Positions 1 to 14,810 of a stretch of 64,000 nt of DNA are shown one piece after another. The stretch comes from Oncomelania hupensis. Taxonomy: Eukaryota > Mollusca > Gastropoda > Littorinimorpha > Pomatiopsidae. The notes below the pieces were generated by a model. It was not told the origin of the DNA. It saw nothing but the letters and a program-made list of their open reading frames with translations, and did no database searches. The translations under genes and the position numbers were made by a program. Numbering within the stretch: position 1 is the first letter of the stretch; each line of letters opens with the position of its first letter. Location of the stretch: the NCBI GenBank assembly GCA_036898135.1, contig CM072523.1, positions 310,001 through 374,000 of the forward strand, written 5' to 3'.

Positions 1-3000
1 ACAGTTTACAGGCTAGCAGCAATACTATTACAGGCTAGCAGCATAACTGTTACAGGTTACAGGCTAGCAGCAATACTGTTACATGTTACAGGCTAGCAGC
101 AATACTATTACAGGTTACAGGCTAGTAGCAATACTATTACAAGTTACAGGCTTGCAGCAATACTATTACAGGCTAGCAGCAATAATATTACATGTTACAG
201 GCTAGCAGCAATACTATTACAGGTTACAGGCTAGCAGCAATACTATTACAGGTTACAGGCTAGCAGCAATACTATTGAAAACTACAGGCTAGCAGCAATA
301 CTATTACAGGCTAGCAGCAATACTATTACAGGTTACAGGCTAGCAGCAATACTATTACAGGCTAGCAGCAATACTATTACAGGTTACAAGCTAGTAGCAT
401 TACTATTACAGGCTAGCAGCAATACTATTACAGGCTAGCAGCAATACGATTACAGGCTAGCAGCAATACTATTAAAGGCTAGCAGCAATACTATTACAGG
501 CTAGCAGCAATACTATTACAGGTTACAGGCTAGCAGAAATACTTTTACAGGTTACAGGCTAGCAGCAATACTATTATAGGTTACAGGCTAGCTGCAATAC
601 TATTACAGGTTACAGGCTAGCAGCAATACTATTACAGGTTACAGGCTAGCAGCAATGCTATTACAGGTTACATGCTAGCAGCAATATTATTACGAGCGAG
701 CAGCAACACTAATACAGGTTACAGGCTAGCAACAATACTATTACAGGTTACAGGCTAGGAGCAATACTATTACAGGTTACAGGGTAGCAGCAATACTCTT
801 ACAGGTTACAGGCTAGCAGCAATACTGCTACAGGTTACAGGCTAGCACCAATACTATTACAGGCTAGCAACAATACTATTACAGGTCACAGGCTAGCAGC
901 AATACTATTACAGGTTACAGGCTAGCATCGATACTATTACAGGTTAAAGGCTATCACCGTTACCATTGCAGGTTACAAGCTAGCAGCATTACTGTTACAA
1001 GTTACAGGCTAGCAGCAATACTATTACAGGTTACAGGCTAGCAGCAATACTATTACAGGTTACAGGCTAGCAGCAATACTATTACAGGCTAGCAGCAATA
1101 TTATTACAGGTTACAGGCTAGCAGCAATACTATTACAGGTTACAGGCTAGCTGCAATACTATTACAGGTTACAGGCTAGCAGCAATACTATTACAGGTTA
1201 CAGGCTAGGAGCAATGCTATTAAAGGTTTTAAACTAGCAGCAATATTACTTCAGGTTACAGGCTAGCAGCAATACTATTACAGGCTAGCAGCATTACTAT
1301 TATAGGTCACAGGCTAGCAGCAATACTATTACAGGTTACAGGCTAGCAGCAATACTATTACAGGTTACAGGCTAGCAGCGTTACTATTGCAGGATACAGG
1401 CTAGCAGCAATACTATTACAGGTTACACGCTAGCAGCAATACTATTACAAGTTACAGGCTAGCAGCAATACTACCACAGGTCACAGGGTAGCAGCAATAC
1501 TATTACAGGCTAGCAGCAATACTATTACAAGTTACTGGCTAGCAGCAATACTATTACAGGTTGCAGGCTAGCAGCAATACTATTACAGGCTATGAGCAAT
1601 ACTATTACAGGTTACAGGCTAGCAGCAATACTATTACAGTTTACAGGCTAGCAGCAATACTATCACAGGTTACAGGTTAGCAGCAATATGTTTAAAGCCT
1701 AGCAGCAATACTATTACAGGTTACAGGCTAGGAGCAATACTATTACAGGTTACAGGCAAGCAGCAATACTATTACAGGCTAGCAGCATAACTGTTACAGG
1801 TTACAGGCTAGCAGCAATACTCTTACAGGTTACAGGCTAGCAGCAATACTATTACAGGTTACAGGCTAGCATCAATATTATTACGAGCGAGCAGCAACAC
1901 TAATACAGGTTACAGGCTAGCAACAATACTATTACAGGTTACAGGCTAGGAGCAATACTATTACAGGTTACAGGGTAGCAGCAATACTCTTACAGGTTAC
2001 AGGCTAGCAGCAATACTGCTACCGGTTACAGGCTAGCACAATACTATTACAGGCTTAGCAACAATACTATTACAGGTCACAGGCTAGCAGCAATACTATT
2101 ACAGGTTACAGGCTAGCATCGATACTATTACAGGTTAAAGCTATCACCGTTACCATTGCAGGTTACAGGCTAGCAGCATTACTGTTACAGGTTACAGGCT
2201 AGCAGCAATACTATTACAGGTTACAGGCTAGCAGCAATACTATTACAGGTTACAGGCTAGCAGCAACACTATTACAGGCTAGCAGCAATATTATTACAGG
2301 TTACAGGCTAGCAGCAATACTATTACAGGTTTTTGCAGGCTAGCAGAAATACTATTACAGGTTACAGGCTAGGAGCAATACTATTACAGGTTACAGGCTA
2401 GCAGCAATACTATTACAGGTTACAGGCTAGCAGCGTTACTATTGCAGGTTACAGGCTAGCAGCATTACTTTTACAGGTTACGCGCTAGCAGCAATTCTAT
2501 TACAAGTTACAGGCTAGCAGCAATACTATCACAGGTCACAGGCTAGCAGCAATACTATTACAGGCTAGCAGCAATACTATTACAGATTACAGGCTGGGAG
2601 CAATACTATTACAGGTTACAGGCTAGCAGCAATACTATTACAGGCTATGAGCAATACTATTACAGGTTACAGCCTAGCAGCAATACTATTACAGTTTACA
2701 GGCTAGCAGCAATATTATTAAAGCCTAGCAGCAACACTATTACAGGTTACAGGCTAGGAGCAATACTATTACAGGTTACAGGCTTGCAGCAGTACTATTA
2801 CAGGTTACAGGCTAGCAGCAATATTATTACAGGCTAGCAGCCATACTATTACAGGTTACAGGCTAGCAGCAATACCATTACAGGTTACAGGCTAGCAGCA
2901 ATACTATTACAGGTTACAGGCTAGCATCAATACTATTACAGGTTACAGGCTAGCAGCAATACTTTTACAGGCTAGCAGCAATAATATTACATGTCACAGG

Positions 3001-6000
3001 CTAGCAGCAATACTATTACAGGTTACAGGCTAGCAGCAATACTATTACAGGTTACAGGCTAACAGCAATACTATTACAAACTACAGGCTAGCAGCAAAAC
3101 TATTACATGTTACAGGTTAGCAGCAATACTTTTACAGGTTACAGGCTAAAAGCAATATTATTACAGGTTACAGGCTAGCAGCAATACTATTACAGGCTAG
3201 CAGCAATACTATTACTGGTTACAGGCTAGCAGAAATACTATTACAGGCTACCAAATATACTATTACAGGTAAAAGGCTAGCAGCAATATTATTACAGGTT
3301 ACAGGCTAGCAGCAATACTATTACAGGTTACAGGCTAGCAGCAATACTATTACAGGTTACAGGCTAGCAGCAATACTATTACAGGTTACAGGCTAGCAGC
3401 AATACTATTACAGGTTACAGGCTAGCAGCAATACTATTACAGGCTAGCAGCAATACTATTACAGGTTACAAGCTAGTAGCATTACTATTACAGGCTAGCA
3501 GCAATACTATTACAGGCTAGCAGCAATACGATTACAGGCTAGCAGCAATACTATTAAAGGCTAGCAGCAATACTATTACAGGCTAGCAGCAATACTATTA
3601 CAGGTTACAGGCTAGCAGAAATACTTTTACAGGTTACAGGCTAGCAGCAATACTATTATAGGTTACAGGCTAGCTGCAATACTATTACAGGTTACAGGCT
3701 AGCAGCAATACTATTACAGGTTACAGGCTAGCAGCAATGCTATTACAGGTTACAGGCTAGCAGCAATATTATTACGAGCGAGCAGCAACACTAATACAGG
3801 TTACAGGCTAGCAACAATACTATTACAGGTTACAGGCTAGGAGCAATACTATTACAGGTTACAGGGTAGCAGCAATACTCTTACAGGTTACAGGCTAGCA
3901 GCAATACTGCTACAGGTTACAGGCTAGCACCAATACTATTACAGGCTAGCAACAATACTATTACAGGTCACAGGCTAGCAGCAATACTATTACAGGTTAC
4001 AGGCTAGCATCGATACTATTACAGGTTAAAGGCTATCACCGTTACCATTGCAGGTTACAGGCTAGCAGCATTACTGTTACAGGTTACAGGCTAGCAGCAA
4101 TACTATTACAGGTTACAGGCTAGCAGCAATACTATTACAGGTTACAGGCTAGCAGCAATACTATTACAGGCTAGCAGCAATATTATTACAGGTTACAGGC
4201 TAGCAGCAATACTATTACAGGTTACAGGCTAGCTGCAATACTATTACAGGTTACAGGCTAGCAGCAATACTATTACAGGTTACAGGCTAGGAGCAATACT
4301 ATTAAAGGTTTTAAACTAGCAGCAATATTACTTCAGGTTACAGGCTAGCAGCAATACTATTACAGGCTAGCAGCATTACTATTATAGGTCACAGGCTAGC
4401 AGCAATACTATTACAGGTTACAGGCTAGCAGCAATACTATTACAGGTTACAGGCTAGCAGCGTTACTATTGCAGGATACAGGCTAGCAGCAATACTATTA
4501 CAGGTTACACGCTAGCAGCAATACTATTACAAGTTACAGGCTAGCAGCAATACTACCACAGGTCACAGGGTAGCAGCAATACTATTACAGGCTAGCAGCA
4601 ATACTATTACAAGTTACTGGCTAGCAGCAATACTATTACAGGTTGCAGGCTAGCAGCAATACTATTACAGGCTATGAGCAATACTATTACAGGTTACAGG
4701 CTAGCAGCAATACTATTACAGTTTACAGGCTAGCAGCAATACTATCACAGGTTACAGGTTAGCAGCAATATGTTTAAAGCCTAGCAGCAATACTATTACA
4801 GGTTACAGGCTAGGAGCAATACTATTACAGGTTACAGGCAAGCAGCAATACTATTACAGGCTAGCAGCATAACTGTTACAGGTTACAGGCTAGCAGCAAT
4901 ACTCTTACAGGTTACAGGCTAGCAGCAATACTATTACAGGTTACAGGCTAGCATCAATACTATTACAGGTTACAGGCTAGCAGCAATACTATTACAGGCT
5001 AGCAGCAATAATATTACATGTTACAGGCTAGCAGCAATACTATTACAGGTTACAGGCTAGCAGCAATACTATTACAGGTTACAGGCTAACAGCAATACTA
5101 TTACAAACTACAGGCTAGCAGCAAAACTATTACAGGTTACAGGTTAGCAGCAATACTTTTACAGGTTACAGGCTAACAGCAATATTATTACAGGTTACAG
5201 GCTAGCAGCAATACTATTACAGGCTAGCAGCAATACTATTACTGGTTACAGGCTAGCAGAAATACTATTACAGGCTACCAAAAATACTATTACAGGTTAC
5301 AGGCTAGCAGCAATATTATTACAGGTTACAGGCTAGCAGCAATACTATTACAGGTTACAGGCTAGCAGCAATACTATTACAGGTTACAGGCTAGCAGCAA
5401 TACTATTACAGGTTACAGGCTAGCAGCAATACTATTACAGGTTACAGGCTAGCAGCAATACTATTACAGGCTAGCAGCAATATTATTACAGGCTAGCAGC
5501 AATACTATTACAGGTTACAGGCTAGCAGCAATACTATTTTAGGTTACAGGCTAGCAGCAATACTATTACAGGTTACAGGCTAGCAGCAATACTATTAAAG
5601 GTTACAGGCTAGCAGCAATACTATTACAGGTTACAGGCTAGCAGCAATACTATTAAAGGTTACAGGCAAGCTGCAATACTATTACAGGTTACAGGCTAGC
5701 AGCAATACTATTACAGGTTACAGGCTAGCAGCAATACTATTACAGGTTACAGGCTAGCAGCAATACCATTACAGGTTACAAGCTAGCAGCAATACTATTG
5801 CAGGCTAGCAGCAATACTTTTACAGGTTACAGGCTAGCAGCATTACCATTACAGGTTACAGGCTAGCAGCAATACTATTACAGGCTAGCAGCAAATCTAT
5901 TACAGGTTACAGGCTAGCAGCAATACTATTACAGGTTACAGGCGAGCAGCAATACTATTACAGGTTACAGGCTAGCAGCAATATTATTAAAGCCAAGCAG

Positions 6001-9000
6001 CAATACTATTACAGGTTACAGGCTAGCAGCAATACTATTACAGGCTACAGGCTAGCAGCAATACTATTACAGGTTGAAGGCTAGCAGCAATTCTATTACA
6101 GGCTAGCAGCAATACTATTACAGGTTACAGGCTAGCAGCAATACTATTATAGGTTACAGGCCATCAGCAATATTATTACAGGTTACAGGCTAGCAGCAGT
6201 ACTATTACAGGTTACAGGCTAGCTGCAATATTATTACAGGCTAGCAGCAATACTATTACAGGTTACAGGCTAGCAGCAATACTATTACAGGTTACAGGCT
6301 AGCAGCAATACTATTACAGGTTACAGGCTAGCAGCAATACTATTACAGGTTACAGGCTAGCAGCAATACTATTACAGGTTACAGGCTAGCAGCAATACTA
6401 CTACAGCTTACAGGCTAGCAGCAATACTATTACAGGCTAGCAGCAATACTAATACAGGTTACACGCTAGCAGCAATACTATTACAGGTTACAGGCTAGCA
6501 GCAATACTATTACAGGTTACAGGCTAGTAGCAATACTATTACAAGTTACAGGCTTGCAGCAATACTATTACAGGCTAGCAGCAATAATATTACATGTTAC
6601 AGGCTAGCAGCAATACTATTACAGGTTACAGGCTAGCAGCAATACTATTACAGGTTACAGGCTAGCAGCAATACTATTACAAACTACAGGCTAGCAGCAA
6701 TACTATTACAGGCTAGCAGCAGTACTATTACAGGTTACAGGCTAGCAGCAATACTATTACAGGCTAGCAGCAATACTATTACAGGTTACAAGCTAGTAGC
6801 ATTACTATTACAGGCTAGCAGCAATACTATTACAGGCTAGCAGCAATACGATTACAGGCTAGCAGCAATACTATTAAAGGCTAGCAGCAATACTATTACA
6901 GGCTAGCAGCAATATTTTTACAGGTTACAGGCTAGCAGAAATACTTTTACAGGTTACAGGCTAGCAGCAATACTATTATAGGTTACAGGCTAGCTGCAAT
7001 ACTATTACAGGTTACAGGCTAGCAGCAATACTATTACAGGTTACAGGCTAGCAGCAATGCTATTACAGGTTACAGGCTAGCAGCAATATTATTACGAGCT
7101 AGCAGCAATACTAATACAGGTTACAGGCTAGCAGCAATACTATTACAGGTTACAGGCTAGCAACAATACTATTACAGGTTACAGGCTAGGAGCATAACTA
7201 TTACAAGTTACAGGCTAGCAGCAATACTCTTACAGGTTACAGGCTAGCAGCAATACTGCTACAGGTTACAGGCTAGCACCAATACTATTACAGGCTAGCA
7301 ACAATACTATTACAGGTCACAGGCTAGCAGCAATACTATTACAGGTTACAGGCTAGCATCGATACTATTACAGGTTAAAGGCTATCACCGTTACCATTGC
7401 AGGTTACAGGCTAGCAGCATTACTGTTACAGGTTACAGGCTAGCAGCAATACTATTACAGGTTACAGGCTAGCAGCAATACTATTACAGGTTACAGGCTA
7501 GCAGCAATACTATTACAGGCTAGCAGCAATATTATTACAGGTTACAGGCTAGCAGCAATACTATTACAGGTTACAGGCTAGCTGCAATACTATTACAGGT
7601 TACAGGCTAGCAGCAATACTATTACAGGTTACAGGCTAGGAGCAATACTATTAAAGGTTTTAAACTAGCAGCAATATTACTTCAGGTTACAGGCTAGCAG
7701 CAATACTATTACAGGCTAGCAGCATTACTATTATAGGTCACAGGCTAGCAGCAATACTATTACAGGTTACAGGCTAGCAGCAATACTATTACAGGTTACA
7801 GGCTAGCAGCGTTACTATTGCAGGTTACAGGCTAGCAGCAATACTATTACAGGTTACACGCTAGCAGCAATACTATTACAAGTTACAGGCTAGCAGCAAT
7901 ACTATCACAGGTCACAGGGTAGCAGCAATACTATTACACGCTAGCAGCAATACTATTACAAGTTACTGGCTAGCAGCAATACTATTACAGGTTGCAGGCT
8001 AGCAGCAATACTATTACAGGCTATGAGCAATACTATTACAGGTTACAGGCTAGCAGCAATACTATTACAGTTTACAGGTTAGCATCAATATGTTTAAAGC
8101 CTAGCAGCAATACTATTACAGGTTACAGGCTAGGAGCAATACTATTACAGGTTACAGGCTAGCAGCAATACTATTACAGGCTAGCAGCATAACTGTTACA
8201 GGTTACAGGCTAGCAGCAATACTCTTACAGGTTACAGGCTAGCAGCAATACTATTACAGGTTACAGGCTAACAGCAATACTATTTTAGGTTACAGGCTAG
8301 CAGCAATACTATTACAGGTTACAGACTAGCAGCAATACTATTACAGGCTAGCAGCAATACTATTACTAGTTACAGGCTAGCAGTAATACTATTACAGGCT
8401 ACCAACAATACAATTACAGGTTACAGGCTAGCAGCAATACTATTACAGGTTACAGGCTAGCAGCAATACTATTACAGGTTACAGGCTAGCAGCAATACTA
8501 TTACAGGTTACAGGCTAGCAGCAATACTATTACAGATTACAGGCTAGCAGCAATACTATTAAAGGTTACAGGCTAGCAGCAATACTTTTACAGGTTACAG
8601 GCTAGCAGCAATACTATTACAGGCTAGCAGCAATACTATTACAGGTTACAGGCTAGCAGCAATACTATTACAGGTTACAGGCTAACAGCAATACTATTTT
8701 AGGTTACAGGCTAGCAGCAATACTATTACAGGTTACAGGCTAGCAGCAATACTATTACAGGTTACAGGCTAGCAGCAATACTAGTACAGGTTACAGGCTA
8801 GCAGCAATACTATTACAGGTTACAGGCTAGCAGCAATACTATTGAAGGTTACAGGCTAGCAGCAATACTATTACAGGTTACAGGCTAGCAGCAATACTAT
8901 TACAGATTACAGGCTAGCAGCAATACTATTACAGGTTACAGGCTAGCAGCAATACCATTACAGGTTACAAGCTAGCAGCAATACTATTGCAGGCTAGCAG

Positions 9001-12000
9001 CAATACTATTACAGGTTACAGGCTAGCAGCATTACCATTACAGGTTACAGGCTAGCAGCAATACCATTACAGGCTAGCAGCAATACTATTACAGGTTACA
9101 GGCTAGCAGCAATACTGTTACAGGTTACAGGCGAGCAGCAATACTATTACAGGTTACAGGCTAGCAGCAATATTATTAAAGCCTAGCAGCAATACTATTA
9201 CAGGTTACATGCTAGCAGCAATACTATTACAGGCTACAGGCTAGCAGCAATACTATTACAGGTTGAAGGCTAGCAGCAATTCTATTACAGGCTAGCAGCA
9301 ATACTATTACAGGTTACAGGCTAGCAGCAATACTATTATAGGTTACAGGCCATCAGCAATACTATTACAGGTTACAGGCTAGCAGCAGTACTATTACAGG
9401 TTACAGGATAGCAGCAATATTATTACAGGCTAGCAGCAATACTATTACAGGTTACAGGCTAGCAGCAATACTATTACAGGTTACAGCCTAGCAGCAATAC
9501 TTTTACAGGTTACAGGCTAGCAGCAATACTATTACAGTTTACAGGCTAGCAGCAATATTATTACAGGTTACAGGCTAGCAGCAATACTACTACAGGTTAC
9601 AGGCTAGCAGCAATACTATTACAGGCTAGCAGCAATACTATTACAGGTTACACGCTAGCAGCAATACAATTACAGGTTACAGGCTAGCAGCAATACTTTT
9701 ACAGGCTAGCAGCATAACTGTTACAGGTTACAGGCTAGCAGCAATACTGTTACAGGCTACAGGCTAGCTGCATTACTATTACAGGTTACAGGCTAGCAGC
9801 AATAATATTACAGTTACAGGCTAGCAGCAAAACTATTACAGGCTAGCAGCAATACTATTACAGGTTACAGGCTAGCAGCAATACTATTACAGGTTACAGG
9901 CTAGCAGCAATACTATTACAGGTTACAGGCTAGCAGCAATACTATTACAAACTACAGGCTAGCAGCAATACTATTACAGGCTAGCAGCAATACTATTACA
10001 GGTTACAAGCTAGCAGCAATACTATTACAGGCTAGCAGCAATATTATTACAGGCTAGCAGCAATACTATTACAGGCTAGCAGCAATACTATTACAGGCTA
10101 GCAGCAATACTATTAAAGGCTAGCAGCAATACTATTACAGGCTAGCAGCAATACTATTACAGGTTACAGGCTAGCAGCAATACTTTTACAGGTTACAGGC
10201 TAGCAGCAATACTATTACAGGTTACAGGCTAGCTGCAATACTATTACAGGTTACAGGCTAGCAGCAATACTATTACAGGTTACAGGCTAGCACCAATACT
10301 ATCACAGGTTACAGGTTAGCAACAATATGTTTAAAGCCTAGCAGCAATACTATTACAGGTTGCAGGCTAGGAGCAATACTATTACAGGTTACAGGCTAGC
10401 AGCAATACTGTTACAGGCTAGCAGCATAACTGTTACAGGTTACAGGCTAGCAGCAATACTGTTACAGGTTACAGGCTAGCAGCAATACTATTACAGGTTA
10501 CAGGCTAGCAGCAATATTATCACAGGTTACAGGTTAGCAACAATATGTTTAAAGCCTAACAGCAATACTATTACAGGTTGCAGGCTAGGAGCAATACTAT
10601 TACAGGTTACAGGCTAGCAGCAATACTATTACAGGCTAGCAGCATAACTGTTACAGGTTACAGGCTAGCAGCAATACTGTTACAGGTTACAGGCTAGAAG
10701 CAATACTATTACAGGTTACAGGCTAGCATCAATACTATTAGAGGTTACAGGCTAGCAGCAATACTATTACAGGCTAGCAGCAATAATATTACATGTTACA
10801 GGCTAGCAGCAATACTATTCCAGGTTACAGGCTAGCAGCAATACTATTACAGGTTACAGGCTAACAGCAATACTATTACAAACTACAGGCTAGCAGCAAT
10901 ACTATTACAGGTTACAGGTTAGCAGCAATACTTTTACAGGTTACAGGCTAACAGCAATACTATTACAGGTTACAGGCTAGCAGCAATACTATTACAGGCT
11001 AGCAGCAATACTATTACTGGTTACAGGCTAGCAGTAGTACTATTACAGGCTACCAACAATACCATTACAGGTCACAGGCTAGCAGCAATACTATTACAGG
11101 TTACAGGCTAGCAGCAATACTATTACAGGTTACAGGCTAGCAGCAATACTATTAAAGGTTACAGGCTAGCAGCAATACTATTAAAGGTTACAGGCTAGCA
11201 GCAATACTATTACAGGTTACAGGCTAGCAGCAATACTATTACAGGTTACAGGCTAGCAGCAATACTATTACAGGTTACAGGCTAGCAGCGTTACTATTGC
11301 AGGTTACAGGCTAGCAGCATTACTATTACAGGTTACACGCTAGCAGCAATAATATTACAAGTTACAGGCTAGCAGCATTACTATCACAGGTCACAGGCTA
11401 GCAGCAATACTATTACAGGCTAGCAGCAATACTATTACAGATTACAGGCTAGGAGCAATACTATTACAGGTTACAGGCTAGCAGCAATACTATTACAGGT
11501 TACAGGCTAGCAGCAATACTATTACAGGCTAGCAGCAATACTATTACAGGTTACAGGCTAGCAGCAATACTATTACAGGTTACAGGCTAACAGCAATACT
11601 ATTTTAGGTTACAGGCTAGCAGCAATACTATTTATAAGCTAGCAGCAATACTAATACAGGTTACAGGCTAGCAGCAATACTATTACAGGTTACAGGCTAG
11701 CAGCAATACTATTACAGGTTGCAGGCTAGCAGCAATACTATTAAAGGCTACAGGCTAGCAGCAATACTATTACAGGTTACAGGCTAGCAGCAATACTATT
11801 ACAGGCTAGCAGCAATACTATTACAGGTTACAGGCTAGCAGCAATACTATTACAGGATACAGGCTAACAGCAATACTATTTTAGGTTACAGGCTAGCAGC
11901 AATACTATTACAGGTTACAGACTAGCAGCAATACTAGTACAGGTTACAGGCTAGCAGCAATACTATTACAGGTTACAGGCTAGCAGCAATACTATTACAG

Positions 12001-14310
12001 GTTACAGGCTAGCAGCAATACTATTACAGGTTACAGGCTAGCAGCAATACTATTACAGGTTACAGGCTAGCAGCAATACTATTACAGGTTACAGGCTAGC
12101 AGCAATACCATTACAGGTTACAAGCTAGCAGCAATACTATTGCAGGCTAGCAGCAATACGATTACAGGTTACAGGCTAGCAGCATTACCATTACAGTTTA
12201 CAGGCTAGCAGCAATACTATTACAGGCTAGCAGCAATACTATTACAGGTTACAGGCTAGCAGCAATACTATTACAGGTTACAGGCGAGCGACAATACTAT
12301 TACAGGTTACAGGTTAGCAGCAATATTATTAAAGCCTAGCAGCAATACTATTACAGGTTACAGGCTACCAGCAATCCTATTACTGGCTACAGGCTAGCAG
12401 CAATACTATTACAGGTTGAAGGCTAGCAGCAATTCTATTACAGGCTAGCAGGAATACTATTACAGGTTACAGGCTAGCAGCAATACTATTATAGGTTACA
12501 GGCTAGCAGCAATACTATTACAGGTTACAGGCTAGCAGCAGTACTATCACAGGTTACAGGCTAGCAGCAATACTACTACAGGTTACAGGCTAGCAGCAAT
12601 ACTATTACAGGCTAGCAGCAATACTATTACAGGTCACAGGCTAGCAGCAATACTATTACAGGTTACAGGCTAGCAGCAATACTATTACAGGTTACAGGCT
12701 AGCAGCGTTACTATTGCAGGTTACAGGCTAGCAGCATTACTATTACAGGTTACACGCTAGCAGCAATAATATTACAAGTTACAGGCTAGCAGCATTACTA
12801 TCACAGGTCACAGGCTAGCAGCAATACTATTACAGGCTAGCAGCAATACTATTACAGATTACAGGCTAGGAGCAATACTATTACAGGTTACAGGCTTGCA
12901 GCAATACTATTACAGGCTATGAGCAATACTATTACAGGTTACAGGCTAGCAGCAATACTATTACAGTTTACAGGCTAGCAGCAATACTATCACAGGTTAC
13001 AGGCTAGCAGCAATATTATTAAAGCCTAGCAGCAATACTATTACAGGCTAGGAGCAATACTATTACAGGTTACAGGCTTGCAGCAGTACTATTACAGGTT
13101 ACAGGCTAGCAGCAATATTATTACAGGCTAGCAGCAATACTATTACAGGTTACAGGCTAGCAGCAATACTATTACAGGCTAGGAGCAATACTATTACAGG
13201 TTACAGGCTTGCAGCAGTACTATTACAGGTTACAGGCTAGCAGCAATATTATTACAGGCTAGCAGCAATACTATTACAGGTTACAGGCTAGCAGCAATAA
13301 TATTACCGGTTACAGTCTAGCAGCAATACTATTATAGGTTACATGCTAGCTGCAATACTATTACAGGTTACACGCTAGCAGCAATACTATTACAGGTTAC
13401 AGGCTAGCAGCAATACTATTACAGGCTAGCAGCATAACTGTTACAGGTTACAGGCTAGCAGCAATACTGTTACAGGTTACAGGCTAGCAGCAATACTATT
13501 ACAGGTTACAGGCTAGTAGCAATACTATTACAGGTTACAGGCTAGCAGCAATACTATTACAGGCTAGCAGCAATAATATTACATGTTACAGGCTAGCAGC
13601 AGTACTATTACAGGTTACAGGCTAGCAGCAATACTATTACAGGTTACAGGCTAGCAGCAATACTATTACAAACTACAGGCTAGCAGCAATACTTTTACAG
13701 GCTAGCAGCAATACTATTACAGGTTACAGGCTAGCAGCAATACTATTACAGGCTAGCAGCAATACTATTACAGGTTACAAGCTAGTAGCATTACTATAAC
13801 AGGCTAGCAGCAATACCATAACAGGCTAGCAGCAATACGATTACAGGCTAGCAGCAATACTATTAAAGGCTAGCAGCAATACTATTACAGGCTAGCAGCA
13901 ATACTATTACAGGTTACAGGCTAGCAGAAATACTATTACAGGTTACAGGCTAGCAGCAATACTATTACAGGTTACAGGCTAGCAGCAATACTATTACAGG
14001 TTACAGGCTAGCAGCAATACTATTACAGGTTACAGGCTAGCAGCAATACTATTACAGGTTACAGGCTAGCAGCAATACTATTACAGGCTAGCAGCAATAC
14101 TATTACAGGTTACAGCTAGCAGCAATACTATTACAGGTTACAGGCTAGCAGCAATACTATTAGGTTACAGGCTAGCAGCAATACTAATACAGGGGTACAG
14201 GCTAGCAGCAATACTATTACAGGTTACAGGCTAGCAGCAATACTAGTACAGGTTACAGGCTAGCAGCAATACTATTACAGGTTACAGGCTAGCAGCAAAT
14301 ACTAGTACAG
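1..14310. repeat. Satellite array, 29/22-bp units
   Basis: The whole stretch is one tandem array. The long unit is two copies of the heptamer TTACAGG followed by the 15-mer CTAGCAGCAATACTA (29 bp). The short unit has only one heptamer (22 bp), so unit length varies by gain or loss of that heptamer. GCTAGC, a 6-bp palindrome, lies at the centre of nearly every unit. Roughly 500 units are present by length. Rare variant units recur in the same order far apart, showing duplication of kilobase blocks. No gene is embedded; frames are closed or low complexity. The array runs into the assembly gap, so its true length is unknown. Confidence 0.97.
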
Positions 14311-14810
14311 NNNNNNNNNNNNNNNNNNNNNNNNNNNNNNNNNNNNNNNNNNNNNNNNNNNNNNNNNNNNNNNNNNNNNNNNNNNNNNNNNNNNNNNNNN
14401 NNNNNNNNNNNNNNNNNNNNNNNNNNNNNNNNNNNNNNNNNNNNNNNNNNNNNNNNNNNNNNNNNNNNNNNNNNNNNNNNNNNNNNNNNNNNNNNNNNNN
14501 NNNNNNNNNNNNNNNNNNNNNNNNNNNNNNNNNNNNNNNNNNNNNNNNNNNNNNNNNNNNNNNNNNNNNNNNNNNNNNNNNNNNNNNNNNNNNNNNNNNN
14601 NNNNNNNNNNNNNNNNNNNNNNNNNNNNNNNNNNNNNNNNNNNNNNNNNNNNNNNNNNNNNNNNNNNNNNNNNNNNNNNNNNNNNNNNNNNNNNNNNNNN
14701 NNNNNNNNNNNNNNNNNNNNNNNNNNNNNNNNNNNNNNNNNNNNNNNNNNNNNNNNNNNNNNNNNNNNNNNNNNNNNNNNNNNNNNNNNNNNNNNNNNNN
14801 NNNNNNNNNN
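14311..14810. other. Assembly gap of 500 N
   Basis: Exactly 500 undetermined bases separate the satellite from unrelated sequence. A round-number gap usually marks scaffolding of unknown length, so satellite and hAT remnant need not be as close as they appear. Confidence 0.99.

Noticed and set aside
1..14310. CRISPR-like array
   Set aside because: There are no unique spacers; variable parts are copies of the same heptamer, and the genome is eukaryotic.
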